Source: Saccharomonospora cyanea NA-134 (GTDB lineage Bacteria; Actinomycetota; Actinomycetes; Mycobacteriales; Pseudonocardiaceae). Taken from it: DNA of 64,000 nt. Positions 25,369 to 34,041 of this stretch are shown piece by piece (the first letter of the stretch is position 1; each line of letters begins with the position of its first letter). The stretch covers positions 5,297,340-5,361,339 of the forward strand of contig NZ_CM001440.1 in the NCBI RefSeq assembly GCF_000244975.1, given 5' to 3'. A model generated the notes under the pieces. That model made no database searches and was not told where the DNA came from. It saw only the letters and a list, made by a program, of their open reading frames with translations. The position numbers and the translations under genes were made by a program.

Positions 25369-26286
25369 ATGTCCAGACAGGGGTTAGTGCTAGCCGGAGC
25401 CACGTTGCTGGTCGCCGTGGCGGTGACGTCGTGTGCCACCGAGGTCGAGGGAACGGCGGCGGCTCCGCCCACCACGCACGCGGCGGCGGGCAACACCGAC
25501 GCGGCCACCACCCCGCCGTCCCCCTCGGACAAGACCGGGGCCGCTGGGGTGGACGGCACCGACGGCACCGACGACACCTCCGTGGCGGCTCCGGGTCAGT
25601 GCATCGACGGTGACGAACCGACTCCCGTCGACTGCGACGAGCCACACACCGTGGAGGTCACCGCGTCGGGCACGTTCGGTGGCGCGATGGCCGAGGAACC
25701 ACCCGAACGCGACGAGATCTTCGCCGCGGTGTTCCCCTCCTGCCGCGAGGAGGCGGCCAACTACCTCGGCAGCGACGACTACGACCTCACCACTCTGTCC
25801 GCGTGGTTGGTCTGGGCGGGCAAGGACGCCTGGGCTCGCGGTGAGCGCTGGTACCGCTGCGGTGTCGTCGAACTCGACAAGGCCGACGTGGCCAAACAAC
25901 GGACCGGCTCCATCCGCAACGCGCTCCGTGGCGACGGCGTGCACACCTACCGTCTCTGCTCGCTCACCACGCCGTCGGAGGAACCACCCGCGCTGACGAC
26001 GTGCGACCGGCCACACCGCGGGGAGGCGGTGGCGCTGGTGCCGATGGGCGAGCACACCGACCCGTTGCCCAGCGAGAAGGAGTTCGACGCCGCCGCGAAG
26101 GAGGCGTGCGGGAAAGCCGTGATCGACTACCTCGGTGCACAGCGCGATGACGTGGCGGCGGCGTGGCGCTGGCCGGACGAGTCCGCGTGGCGGTTGGGAT
26201 TCAACGCACTGACCTGCTACCTGGAGACCGACGTGCCCGTCACCTCGTCGCTGCGGGGCGTCAAGAACAGCCCGCTGCCCAGCTAG
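25369..26286 (+). CDS. Septum-formation-domain lipoprotein
   Basis: A 305-residue lipoprotein: hydrophobic signal MSRQGLVLAGATLLVAVAV and lipobox VTSC (Cys 22). A low-complexity Thr/Ala/Asp linker runs to about residue 75. Two tandem copies of a roughly 110-residue extracellular domain follow, each with cysteines and a CDxPHxxE motif (DCDEPHTVEVTASG and TCDRPHRGEAVALV), typical of the actinobacterial Septum_form domain. The domain name reflects an association with septa in one member; the biochemical role is unknown. ATG 25369 follows TAGAGT by 7 nt, a leaderless start. Confidence 0.8.
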   Translation: MSRQGLVLAGATLLVAVAVTSCATEVEGTAAAPPTTHAAAGNTDAATTPPSPSDKTGAAGVDGTDGTDDTSVAAPGQCIDGDEPTPVDCDEPHTVEVTASGTFGGAMAEEPPERDEIFAAVFPSCREEAANYLGSDDYDLTTLSAWLVWAGKDAWARGERWYRCGVVELDKADVAKQRTGSIRNALRGDGVHTYRLCSLTTPSEEPPALTTCDRPHRGEAVALVPMGEHTDPLPSEKEFDAAAKEACGKAVIDYLGAQRDDVAAAWRWPDESAWRLGFNALTCYLETDVPVTSSLRGVKNSPLPS

Positions 26287-26354
26287 GACACAAGCAGAGC
26301 AAGATCACACACACGGGCTTTCCGGGAGCCCCCTCGCCGGTTTAGCGTGCTCGC

Positions 26355-27662
26355 ATGCCGAACGACATGCGTCATGACGACGTGTCCGACCGCGTTCCCC
26401 TGAACTGGCGGGAGCGCCTGCGCCACATCGGTCCGGGCATCATGGCGGCCGCGACGGGTGTCGGCGCGGGGGACCTGGTGGCCACCATGGTGGCGGGCTC
26501 CCGCTACGGGTACACGTTGCTGTGGGCGGTCGTTCTGGGCACCGTCTTCAAGCTCGCGCTCGGTGAGGCCGTCGGTCGCTGGCACCTCGCCTCCGGACAG
26601 ACGCTGCTGGCGGGCTGGCGCACCCTGGGCAGGTGGGTGCTCGTCTACTTCGGCGCCTACGCCGTTGTGTGGGGTTTCGTCTACGGGGCCACGGCGATGT
26701 CGGCCTCGGGGCTGCCGTTGAACGCGCTCATGCCGGGGCTGTCGGTGCGGTACTGGGCGATGATCTGCGGTGTGCTCGGCTTCGTACTCGTGTGGTTCGG
26801 GCGCTACGCCGTCATCGAGAAGATCATGACGGTGCTCGTCGGCATCATGTTCGTCACGGTGGTGGGCACCGCGGTGCTGGTGGCGCCCAACCTGCTCGAA
26901 GCGAGCGAGGGGCTGGTGCCCACGCTCCCCGAGGGGTCGCTGGTGTACGTCCTGGGCCTGGTCGGCGGCGTCGGCGGCACCATCACCATGGCGGCGTACG
27001 GCTATTGGACCATCGCCAAGGGCTGGCACTCGCCGCGCTGGCTGTCCATGATGCGGCTCGACAACGCGGTCGGCTACGTCACCACGGGCGTTTTCGTCGT
27101 CGCCATGCTGGTCGTCGGTGCGGAACTCCTGCTGCACCAGGAGATCGTGTCCGGTGACGAGGGCCTGCTGTACCTGGGCGACAAACTCGCCCAGGACTAC
27201 GGGCAGTGGGCGCGCATCCCCTTCCTGATCGGCTTCTTCTCCGTGTCGTTCACCTCGCTGATCGGGGTGTGGAACGGCGTGAGCCTGCTGTTCGCCGACT
27301 GGTGGCGTACCTGGCGCCTGCCCGCGCACATCAAGGGCACCGAGGATGCCGAGCTCGACCTCGACGACTACGCGCGTAAGGCCGGCGACCGCAGTCCCGT
27401 GTTCCGCGGCTACCTGGTGTGGTTGACGTTCCCGCCGATGGCGCTGTTGTTCCTCGACCGCCCGTTCCAGCTGACCGTGGCCTACGGTGCCCTCGGCGCG
27501 TTGTTCATGCCGTTCCTCGCAGGCACGCTGCTGGTGCTGCTGAACTCGCGTCGCGTCGTGCCTGAGGGCCGGTCCCGCTGGGTGTCGAACACGCTGTTGG
27601 CCGTATGCCTCGCGCTGTTCGCCTACCTGGCCGTGGACCAGCTCGTCGGGCTGTTCGACTGA
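26355..27662 (+). CDS. Nramp-related membrane transporter lacking canonical metal motifs
   Basis: A 435-residue protein with about 11 TMs and overall Nramp (SLC11) architecture. The first helix reads GPGIMAAATGVGAGDL where true Mn/Fe transporters have DPGN, and helix 6 reads TITMAAYGYW where they have the MPH metal-binding motif. The metal site is therefore not conserved. Such divergent Nramp relatives are widespread in actinobacteria and have uncertain substrates. A cytoplasmic loop with acidic residues (EDAELDLDDYARKAGD) lies before the last three TMs. ATG 26355 follows TAGCGT by 6 nt (leaderless). It is 68 bp downstream of the lipoprotein gene, same strand. Confidence 0.85.
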   Translation: MPNDMRHDDVSDRVPLNWRERLRHIGPGIMAAATGVGAGDLVATMVAGSRYGYTLLWAVVLGTVFKLALGEAVGRWHLASGQTLLAGWRTLGRWVLVYFGAYAVVWGFVYGATAMSASGLPLNALMPGLSVRYWAMICGVLGFVLVWFGRYAVIEKIMTVLVGIMFVTVVGTAVLVAPNLLEASEGLVPTLPEGSLVYVLGLVGGVGGTITMAAYGYWTIAKGWHSPRWLSMMRLDNAVGYVTTGVFVVAMLVVGAELLLHQEIVSGDEGLLYLGDKLAQDYGQWARIPFLIGFFSVSFTSLIGVWNGVSLLFADWWRTWRLPAHIKGTEDAELDLDDYARKAGDRSPVFRGYLVWLTFPPMALLFLDRPFQLTVAYGALGALFMPFLAGTLLVLLNSRRVVPEGRSRWVSNTLLAVCLALFAYLAVDQLVGLFD

Positions 27663-27675
27663 GCGGGCCGGGTGG

Positions 27676-28554
27676 TCAGCGCAGCCGCTCGAACACCGCG
27701 GCGAAGTCGGCCAGGCCGTCGTCCAGCACGGTGAAGTAGCTGATGCCGTACCGCGCACGGTGGGCACGCAGTTGTTCGGCGATCTCGTCGAGCGTGCCCA
27801 CCAGCAGGTACGGCAGCCGCCCCAACCACTCCGCCGACACCTCCCCGAACTCGCGGGCGAGGTCATCCAGCGCGGCGCGTCGGTCGTCGGTCACCACGAC
27901 CCGCTGTACGAGCAGGTTGTACTCCAGCTCGTCGGCCCGCTCGCCCGCCGCCTTACGCACGAACTCGACCCGCTCGTCCAGCTCGTCGGCGTCCGCGAGG
28001 ACCGGACCGGAAGGCTGGAACGAGATGCCCGTGAACCCCACGATGTCGGCTTCCCGCGCGGCGAGCCGCAACATGCGGTCGCCGTGCCCGCCCAGCAGGA
28101 GCGGCGGAGCAGGGCGCTGCGCCGGGGCGGGCTCCAGCTCGGCGAAGGTACGGCGAAGCTCGGCGATGGTGTGCCTGAGGTGGTCGATCCTCGCGCCTGG
28201 ACTCGGGAACGGAATCCCCGCCGCGTCGAACTCCTCCTTGACGTAGCCGGTGCCGAGCCCCAGGTCCAGCCTGCCGTCGACGAGCTGGTCGGTGCTCGCG
28301 ACGTCTCGGGCCAGCAGCACCGGGTTGTAGAAAGCCGCGTTGAGGACGAAGGTGCCGAGGCGTACCCGGCTGGTGACCTGCGCCGCGAGGGCCAGCGCCG
28401 GGAAAGGCGCGGAAACGCCCAGGTGGTCGGGCACGCACACGACGTCGTAACCGAGTCGCTCGGCCTCGCGTGCTCTGTCGACCAGCTCGTCGCGCGTGGT
28501 GAACCGCATCAGGTTCACACCGAAGCGGAACGGCTTGTGCTCGTTGTCTGCCAC
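27676..28554 (-). CDS. LLM-class F420-dependent oxidoreductase
   Basis: A 292-residue TIM-barrel luciferase-like protein of the F420-dependent clade (MSMEG_2516/Rv-type, often tagged TIGR03621). Visible features are FRFGVNLMRF at the N-terminus, YDVVCVPDHLG, LALAAQVTSRVRLGTFVLN, the GLGTGYVKEEFDAAGI segment and PLLLGGHGDRMLRLAA. It likely reduces or oxidises an unknown small substrate with coenzyme F420. GTG 28554 is preferred because TACCGT lies 6 nt upstream (leaderless); the 13 codons before it read as non-coding. It is convergent with the Nramp gene, 13 bp apart. Confidence 0.87.
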   Translation of the reverse strand: MADNEHKPFRFGVNLMRFTTRDELVDRAREAERLGYDVVCVPDHLGVSAPFPALALAAQVTSRVRLGTFVLNAAFYNPVLLARDVASTDQLVDGRLDLGLGTGYVKEEFDAAGIPFPSPGARIDHLRHTIAELRRTFAELEPAPAQRPAPPLLLGGHGDRMLRLAAREADIVGFTGISFQPSGPVLADADELDERVEFVRKAAGERADELEYNLLVQRVVVTDDRRAALDDLAREFGEVSAEWLGRLPYLLVGTLDEIAEQLRAHRARYGISYFTVLDDGLADFAAVFERLR

Positions 28555-28577
28555 ACGAGCACGGTAGAGGACCGGAA

Positions 28578-28628
28578 GACACCGGAAGGCCACCTTCGCG
28601 ATGAGCGAACGGCGGCCTTCCGGGTGTC
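28578..28628 (-). terminator. Imperfect long stem-loop after pckG (AAGGCC palindrome family)
   Basis: GACACCGGAAGGCC (28578-28591) faces GGCCTTCCGGGTGTC (28614-28628), continuing inward with CTTCGC/GCGAAC; a bulge and one mismatch interrupt about 20 pairs. It lies directly after the pckG stop on the minus strand and upstream of the LLM gene. It belongs with the palindromes at 20225, 40593 and 54724 by its AAGGCC/GGCCTT core. Confidence 0.7.
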
Positions 28629-28639
28629 CTGACGCGACT

Positions 28640-30475
28640 TCAGCCCAGTCGCTGCTTCATCGCTTCCAGTTCGTCGAGCAGCGCGGACGGAACCTTGTCA
28701 CGGCCGATCTTGTCGAACCACTCCTCGATGAGCGGAATCTCCTGGCGCCACTCCTCGGGGTCGACGTCCAGCGCGGCCTGGATGTCGGCCAGCGGCTCCT
28801 CCAGGCCGTCGAGGTCGAGGTCTTCGGCCTTCGGCACGAAACCCACCGGAGTCTCCTGCGCCGAAGCCTTGCCCTCGATCCGCTCGATGATCCACTTGAG
28901 CACGCGGGAGTTCTCGGAGAAGCCCGGCCACAGGAACCGGCGGTCGTCACCGCGACGGAACCAGTTGACGTAGAAGATCTTGGGAAGCTGCGCGTTGTCG
29001 GCGTGCTTGCCGATCTCCAGCCAGTGCTGGAAGTAGTCACCGACGTGGTAACCGAGGAACGGCAGCATCGCCATCGGGTCGCGGCGCACCTCGCCGACCT
29101 TGCCCGCGGCCGCGGCCGTCTTCTCCGACGACATCGTGGCGCCCATGAACACGCCGTGCTGCCAGTCGCGGGCCTCGTTCACCAGCGGGACCGTGGTGGC
29201 CCGGCGACCGCCGAACAGGATCGCCGAGATCGGCACGCCCTGCGGGTCGTCCCACTCCGGCGCGAGGATGGGGCACTGCGACATCGGCGTGCAGTAGCGC
29301 GAGTTCGGGTGCGCGGCGGGCTCGCCCGCCTCGCCGTCGGCGGGCGTCCAGTCCTCGCCCTTCCACGAGGTCAGGTGCTCGGGCCTGGAGGACATGCCCT
29401 CCCACCACACGTCGCCGTCGTCGGTCAGGGCCACGTTGGTGAACACCGTGTTGCCCTTCTCGATGGTCTTCATCGCGTTCGGGTTGGTGTGGTCGTCGGT
29501 GCCGGGCGCGACACCGAAGAACCCGAACTCCGGGTTGACGGCGTACAGCCTGCCGTCGGAGCCGAAGCGCATCCACGCGATGTCGTCACCGAGCGTCTCG
29601 GCACGCCAGCCCGGGATGGTCGGTTGGAGCATCGCCAGGTTGGTCTTGCCGCAGGCGCTGGGGAACGCCGCCGCGACGTAGTACGCCTTGTTCTCCGGGG
29701 AGATCAGCTTGAGGATCAGCATGTGCTCGGCCAGCCAGCCCTCGTCGCGGGCCATCACCGAGGCGATGCGCAGCGAGTAGCACTTCTTGCCGAGCAGCGA
29801 GTTGCCGCCGTAGCCGGAGCCGTAGCTCCAGATCGTGCGGCTCTCGGGGAAGTGACTGATGTACTTCGTGTCGTTGCAGGGCCAGGGCACGTCCTTCTCG
29901 CCCGGCTCCAGCGGCTTGCCGACCGAGTGCAACGCGGGCACGAACTCGCGCTCGGTGCCGTCGGGGGCGATGAACTTGTCCAGCGCGGCCCTGCCCATCC
30001 GCGTCATGACCCGCATCGACGCGACGACGTAGGCGAAGTCGGTGATCTCGATGCCGAGCTTCGGGTCGTCGGCCCCGAGCGGACCCATGCAGAACGGGAT
30101 GACGTACATCGTGCGACCACGCATGCAGCCCCGGTAGAGCTCGGTCATCGTGGCCTTCATCCGCTCCGGGTCCATCCAGTTGTTGGTGGGCCCCGCGTCG
30201 GACTCCCGTTCGGAGCAGATGAACGTCCGCTCCTCGACACGCGCGACGTCGCTCGGGTCGGAGGCCGCCCAGTAGGAGTTGGGTTTGGCCTTCAGCGGCA
30301 CGAAGGTGCCGGCTTCGACGAGCTCGGCGTTGATGCGCTCGGCCTCTTCGTCGGAGCCGTCCACCCACACGACCCGGTCGGGCGTGGTGAGCTCGGCGAC
30401 CTCCCGAACCCAGGAGAGCACGCCGCTGTGTGTCGTTGGCGCCTTCTCAAGACCGGGGATGGCTACTGCAGTCAT
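28640..30475 (-). CDS. pckG: Phosphoenolpyruvate carboxykinase (GTP)
   Basis: A 611-residue GTP-dependent PEP carboxykinase catalysing oxaloacetate + GTP to PEP + CO2 + GDP, the entry to gluconeogenesis. The P-loop with active-site cysteine [12 protein letters not shown] is intact (residues about 268-279). Other conserved parts are [31 protein letters not shown], the PEPCK-specific [10 protein letters not shown] and [16 protein letters not shown]. Full family length. RBS AGGAGTAAGAG precedes ATG 30475. It is a single-gene unit with a 110-nt structured leader. Confidence 0.97.
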   Translation of the reverse strand: MTAVAIPGLEKAPTTHSGVLSWVREVAELTTPDRVVWVDGSDEEAERINAELVEAGTFVPLKAKPNSYWAASDPSDVARVEERTFICSERESDAGPTNNWMDPERMKATMTELYRGCMRGRTMYVIPFCMGPLGADDPKLGIEITDFAYVVASMRVMTRMGRAALDKFIAPDGTEREFVPALHSVGKPLEPGEKDVPWPCNDTKYISHFPESRTIWSYGSGYGGNSLLGKKCYSLRIASVMARDEGWLAEHMLILKLISPENKAYYVAAAFPSACGKTNLAMLQPTIPGWRAETLGDDIAWMRFGSDGRLYAVNPEFGFFGVAPGTDDHTNPNAMKTIEKGNTVFTNVALTDDGDVWWEGMSSRPEHLTSWKGEDWTPADGEAGEPAAHPNSRYCTPMSQCPILAPEWDDPQGVPISAILFGGRRATTVPLVNEARDWQHGVFMGATMSSEKTAAAAGKVGEVRRDPMAMLPFLGYHVGDYFQHWLEIGKHADNAQLPKIFYVNWFRRGDDRRFLWPGFSENSRVLKWIIERIEGKASAQETPVGFVPKAEDLDLDGLEEPLADIQAALDVDPEEWRQEIPLIEEWFDKIGRDKVPSALLDELEAMKQRLG

Positions 30476-30511
30476 CTCTTACTCCTGTCTTCGACGACAA
30501 AAGCCCACACG

Positions 30512-30607
30512 CCGGACGCAGCTCGCGCGTCCGGATGCGGGCTCCGTTGCCGGCGACCGAATGGCTCAAAGCGCACCGACAAGCGGTGTGCTGGCATTTG
30601 GGATGCC
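30512..30607 (-). promoter_or_regulatory. pckG leader hairpin and upstream dyad
   Basis: In the 334-bp gap upstream of pckG, CCGGACGC (30512-30519) and GCGTCCGG (30527-30534) form a perfect 8-bp stem with a 7-base loop; on the pckG mRNA it is followed 8 nt later by CTTTTG. Further upstream, GGCAT (30593-30597) and ATGCC (30603-30607) form a dyad with a 5-bp spacer, possibly an operator. The remainder (30608-30746) is ordinary AT-richer spacer that should contain the pckG promoter. Confidence 0.4.
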
Positions 30608-30746
30608 CCGAGAGTAGCGGTCTGACACGGAGGAACAGTGGTCCTGAAGAGTCGGTTCTCTCACAAGAACGATAAGGTGATCGATTCAGTTTCGGCTGAA
30701 TCGGGCAAGTGTGAAAGATGTTCCGGAACGCCCGGAAAACAGAAAA

Positions 30747-30773
30747 AGGCTCGACGCGCGTCGCGCCGAGCCT
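30747..30773 (-). terminator. Intrinsic terminator with U tract
   Basis: AGGCTCG (30747-30753) and CGAGCCT (30767-30773) flank a self-complementary GC-rich loop. On the minus strand the stem is followed by TTTTTCTGTTTT, a classic intrinsic terminator and one of the few with a good U tract in this window. It ends the transcript of the repeat protein at 30810-31520. Confidence 0.85.
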
Positions 30774-30809
30774 CCACGAACCACCTTTTTGTCGCTTTTT
30801 TCGGGCGAA

Positions 30810-31520
30810 TCAGTTCTGGCTGATCCACTGCCCCGTGGTCGAGTCGATGCGTGCGACACCTTCCAGCGGCTGGGGCCCGCCCCACGCGCTGTCGGCACCG
30901 TCGGAGCCGTCCGCACCGGCCGGACCGACGCTGTCGATCTCGACCCACTCGCCGTCCCCGGAGTGCTCGTAGGTCACCGCGTTGCCGTGGTTGTCGATCT
31001 CCACCGCGACGTCGGCGTCACCGTCGCCGTCGGTGTCGGTGAAGGCCAGCGTGGTGCCGTCGTCGGTGGTGACCACGGCGGTGTCGTTCACGCCGTTCTG
31101 GTCGGTGTCCACCGTGGCGGGACCGACCTCGACGTCCCCGTCGCCCAGATCGGCCGTGATCGTGCCACCCGTGCTGGTCTGCGTGTCGGCGCTGTCATCT
31201 CCGGCGGGAGCGCCTCCCGAAACGTCGCCGGCCTCGCCGACCCAGTCACCACTCGCGTCGTCGTACTCCGCGAACGCCGTCGTCTGCCCCGACTCGTCCA
31301 CCGCGAGGTACGCGTCGGCGTCGCCGTCACCGTCGGTGTCGACGAACGCCTGGAGCGACCCGTCCGCGTGCTGGATGACCGCGGTGTCGTCGACACCGTC
31401 CTCGTCCATGTCGAAGTTGATCTCCGCCGAGTACTCCTCGCCCTCGACGGTGATCAGCATGTCGTCGGACGTTCCCCCGGGGCCGGCGGCCTCGGTCCCA
31501 CCACTCTCCTCAGCCCACAC
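30810..31520 (-). CDS. Acidic protein with duplicated Asp/Gly-rich (calcium-binding-like) repeats
   Basis: A 236-residue, very acidic protein without signal peptide or TM. It contains an internal duplication: residues about 30-90 (FDMDEDGVDDTAVIQ then VDTDGDGDADAYLAVD) match about 135-195 (VDTDQNGVNDTAVVT then TDTDGDGDADVAVEID). The DxDxDGxxD loops resemble calcium-binding loops of thrombospondin type 3 or dockerin/EF-hand proteins. Similar actinobacterial repeat proteins have only DUF names. A strong RBS (GGAGGGGGAGT) precedes GTG 31520. It lies 120 bp from the dynamin operon and on the same strand. Function unknown; calcium binding is inference. Confidence 0.8.
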   Translation of the reverse strand: MWAEESGGTEAAGPGGTSDDMLITVEGEEYSAEINFDMDEDGVDDTAVIQHADGSLQAFVDTDGDGDADAYLAVDESGQTTAFAEYDDASGDWVGEAGDVSGGAPAGDDSADTQTSTGGTITADLGDGDVEVGPATVDTDQNGVNDTAVVTTDDGTTLAFTDTDGDGDADVAVEIDNHGNAVTYEHSGDGEWVEIDSVGPAGADGSDGADSAWGGPQPLEGVARIDSTTGQWISQN

Positions 31521-31640
31521 TGGTGTTACTCCCCCTCCGGTCAGGGCACGGCTTCCTGTGTTCTCTGCTAGGACTCACCGTAGGCACATTCGGTTCCCGA
31601 ACCAAGAGCGTCGGAGCCGGCGACGGCTCCGACGGCCGGC

Positions 31641-33494
31641 TCAGTCCTGCCGCGGCCGGTCCCGCAACGCCCTGATGCGGTGGAGGAAGGCTTCGGCCTG
31701 CTGCACACCCTCGCGGACCTCCTTGGCCCGGCGCGACACCTGGGTCAGCTTCCGTGCCCGCTCCTTCTCGTCCAGCTTGATCGTGGTGTCGAGTTCCTTC
31801 AGCTCGGCCTCGATCGCCTCGATGCGCCTGCTCAGCGCGTCGTCCAACGCGAGAGCGAGCTGCTGTTCGGCCTCGATGAGCTGCTCGGCGACGAGCTGGT
31901 CGAGCATCGAGCGGGCCTCCGCGATCGACTCGATGAGCCACTGCTTGGCATGCTGCTTGTCCGCGGCGTGGCGGCGGGTGCGTGCCATCCACCAGCCTGC
32001 CCCCAGCCCGATCACGATCGTGGCCGGAAGCACCACCGGGGTGAACAGGGCCGCGCTGACGAACGGCGCCGCCACCAGTTTGGCCGCGCCCGCGCCCCCG
32101 GAGACACCCATGAACACGAGCAGCTTGTCCTCGGCCGTCGGCGGGCGCTTGTCCGGAGGCCGAAGCACCACCAAGGGCCCGACCCCGCGCGCCAGTTGCC
32201 CCCGGATCACGGCGAGTTCCTCCGGCGAGAACAGATCGGCCAGCACGGCCTCGGTGACCTGGTTGATCCGCTGCGCGAGCAGACCCGACACGCGTTGCGA
32301 CACCGACTGCAGGGATGCGTCGACCTGCTGCGGGAGCGCGGCCAAATCCTCCCGGTTCGCCGCGTCGATGCGCTGCCGGAAGTGCGCCTGCGCCTCGCGC
32401 ATCCGCCTGCTGACCTCGTGCCCCAGCTCCACGCGAGCGCGTTGCACCTCGCCGCGCATCCGGAGCTGCCAGCCCTTCGTGGAGGAGCGCCGGTCGGAGA
32501 CGAGCTGGTCGCGGCGCTGACGGAGCTTGTTCGCCTCGGACTCCCCCGAGGTCAGCGCCCGTTCCTGGGAGGCCAGTCTCACCTGCTGCTCGCCCAGCGC
32601 ACTCGACAGCGCCCGCAGTGTGTTCGCCTCGCCGAGCATCACCGAACGCCCCACCAACAGCTCCTGCAACGCGGTCTGCAACTCGGCGACACCCGACTTC
32701 TCCCGCAGCATGGCCGCGGCCTGCTCGCTCGGGGCCTTGGCCGCCAGCTCGAACATCCGCGCCGACACCGGGTGGATCGGCGCGTCGGCGAACCTCGGTG
32801 CGTGCTCGGCGAGCAACTCCCGGTCGGCGTCCAGGATCTGCCGCCAGCCCCGGAACTGGTCGGTCTTCGACAGGGCGAACACGACCGTCTCGACGCGGTC
32901 GGCCATCGTCGCCAGGAAACTCAGCTCCGGCGCCGTGAACGGAGCCGAGGCGTCGACCACGAACAGCAGCGCGGTGGCTCCCGCCGCCGCCTCCATGGCG
33001 AGCTCACCGTGGGCGGAGTCCAGTCCGCCGACCCCGGGCGTGTCCACCACGCTGATGCGCTCCAGCAACGGCACCGGGCCGCTCACCTCGACGTAGCGGG
33101 GCGGAAGCTGCCCCTCCGGCAGTTCACGACGCGCGCACACCCAGCGGTCGAGCTCGTCGAGTTCGAAACCGACCGGCGCCAACTGACCCGGGTAGCACGC
33201 CTTCGCCTGCCATTCGGTGGAATGCTCGAACACCAGGTAGGTCGCCGTGGCCACCTCGGCCTCGACCGGTGACAGCCCCGGCTTCGCCAAGAGAGCGTTG
33301 ACCAGCGAACTCTTGCCCCGGTTGGTCTCGCCGACCACCACGACCGACGGTTTCGCGGTCCTCGCGCCGCGCTGGTCCTCCACCCACTTGGCCGTCCGCG
33401 GATCGAGGTCCCGCAACAACGCGAGCAGCGACTCACGCGCTTTCCTCACCTGCGCGGGCAGGCTCGGCTTGCCGATCGAAGGTGCCGTGCTCAC
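31641..33494 (-). CDS. Dynamin-like GTPase B (second dynamin of the operon)
   Basis: A 617-residue bacterial dynamin-like protein. GTPase motifs: G1 GETNRGKSS (residues about 55-63), G2 threonine in the EVATATYLV region, G3 DTPGVGG (about 152), and a G4 region ALSKTDQFRGW. A long helical stalk (about 300-430 and 510-617) contains a hydrophobic hairpin LVAAPFVSAALFTPVVLPATIVIGLGAGWW near 475-500 that could insert into the membrane. It resembles IniA/DynA-type proteins. The partner dynamin and a GrpE-like protein are upstream. GTG 33494 has TAGGGT 8 nt upstream. Confidence 0.88.
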   Translation of the reverse strand: MSTAPSIGKPSLPAQVRKARESLLALLRDLDPRTAKWVEDQRGARTAKPSVVVVGETNRGKSSLVNALLAKPGLSPVEAEVATATYLVFEHSTEWQAKACYPGQLAPVGFELDELDRWVCARRELPEGQLPPRYVEVSGPVPLLERISVVDTPGVGGLDSAHGELAMEAAAGATALLFVVDASAPFTAPELSFLATMADRVETVVFALSKTDQFRGWRQILDADRELLAEHAPRFADAPIHPVSARMFELAAKAPSEQAAAMLREKSGVAELQTALQELLVGRSVMLGEANTLRALSSALGEQQVRLASQERALTSGESEANKLRQRRDQLVSDRRSSTKGWQLRMRGEVQRARVELGHEVSRRMREAQAHFRQRIDAANREDLAALPQQVDASLQSVSQRVSGLLAQRINQVTEAVLADLFSPEELAVIRGQLARGVGPLVVLRPPDKRPPTAEDKLLVFMGVSGGAGAAKLVAAPFVSAALFTPVVLPATIVIGLGAGWWMARTRRHAADKQHAKQWLIESIAEARSMLDQLVAEQLIEAEQQLALALDDALSRRIEAIEAELKELDTTIKLDEKERARKLTQVSRRAKEVREGVQQAEAFLHRIRALRDRPRQD

Positions 33495-33552
33495 GAGCCG
33501 AAACCCTATCGCGGCACCGTCTGAGACCCCGAGGCATCGGACGGCGAAGCCG

Positions 33553-34041
33553 TCAGCGGCGGGTGTACACGGTGACGACCGGCGCCCGCAGCAGGCGGTC
33601 GTGGTCGACGAACCCCACCACCTCGGTCTCCGCGACGGTGCCCTCGAGAGTCACGTCGTCGGTCGGCACCGCACCTCCCGCCTCATGCACGGACGGGTCG
33701 AAACGCTGGCCGTCAGGCCGCATGGCGTGCACCCCGATGCCGGCGAGCCCCTGCTCGATGCGTTCGGCGACCCCACCGCTGCGGGCCCGGTCCATCGCGT
33801 AGAGACAGAGCTGGATGAGTGCGTGACGGTCTGCGAGCGCCCGCTGGTGGTCGATCGGCGCGGCTAGTCCCACGGGTTCCACGCCCGGGTTCGACGCAGC
33901 GGGCCGTGGCGCGGTTCCCGGTGTCATGCTGTCGGAGTAGTCGTGTGCGGAAGGCCGGATGCGCCCCGTGGGGGTGTCCTCTTCGAGGGCACCGGGCGTT
34001 CCGCCGAGTCCACCGTCCTCAAGCGTCGGTTCCGCGCTCAT
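33553..34041 (-). CDS. GrpE-like protein between two dynamin genes
   Basis: A 162-residue protein. The first 60 residues are Pro/Gly/acidic and probably disordered, then a short helix (DHQRALADRHALIQLCLYAMDRA, given here as positions about 70-92), then a domain clearly resembling the GrpE C-terminal beta domain: FDPSVHEA, VPTDDVTLEGTVAE and RLLRAPVVTVYTRR. The long GrpE coiled coil is missing. True GrpE is the nucleotide exchange factor of DnaK; no DnaK-like gene is in the window. ATG 34041 overlaps the upstream dynamin stop (ATGA), so the two are translationally coupled. It probably serves the dynamin pair or an Hsp70-like protein elsewhere. Confidence 0.8.
   Translation of the reverse strand: MSAEPTLEDGGLGGTPGALEEDTPTGRIRPSAHDYSDSMTPGTAPRPAASNPGVEPVGLAAPIDHQRALADRHALIQLCLYAMDRARSGGVAERIEQGLAGIGVHAMRPDGQRFDPSVHEAGGAVPTDDVTLEGTVAETEVVGFVDHDRLLRAPVVTVYTRR

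Noticed and set aside
26283-27866. 527-codon minus-strand frame opposite the Nramp-related gene
   Set aside because: The + strand gene has coherent TMs and a leaderless start; the minus frame is low-complexity Arg/His/Glu shadow.
28601-30625. 674-codon + strand frame opposite pckG
   Set aside because: PckG is unmistakable on the minus strand; the + frame shows shadow composition.
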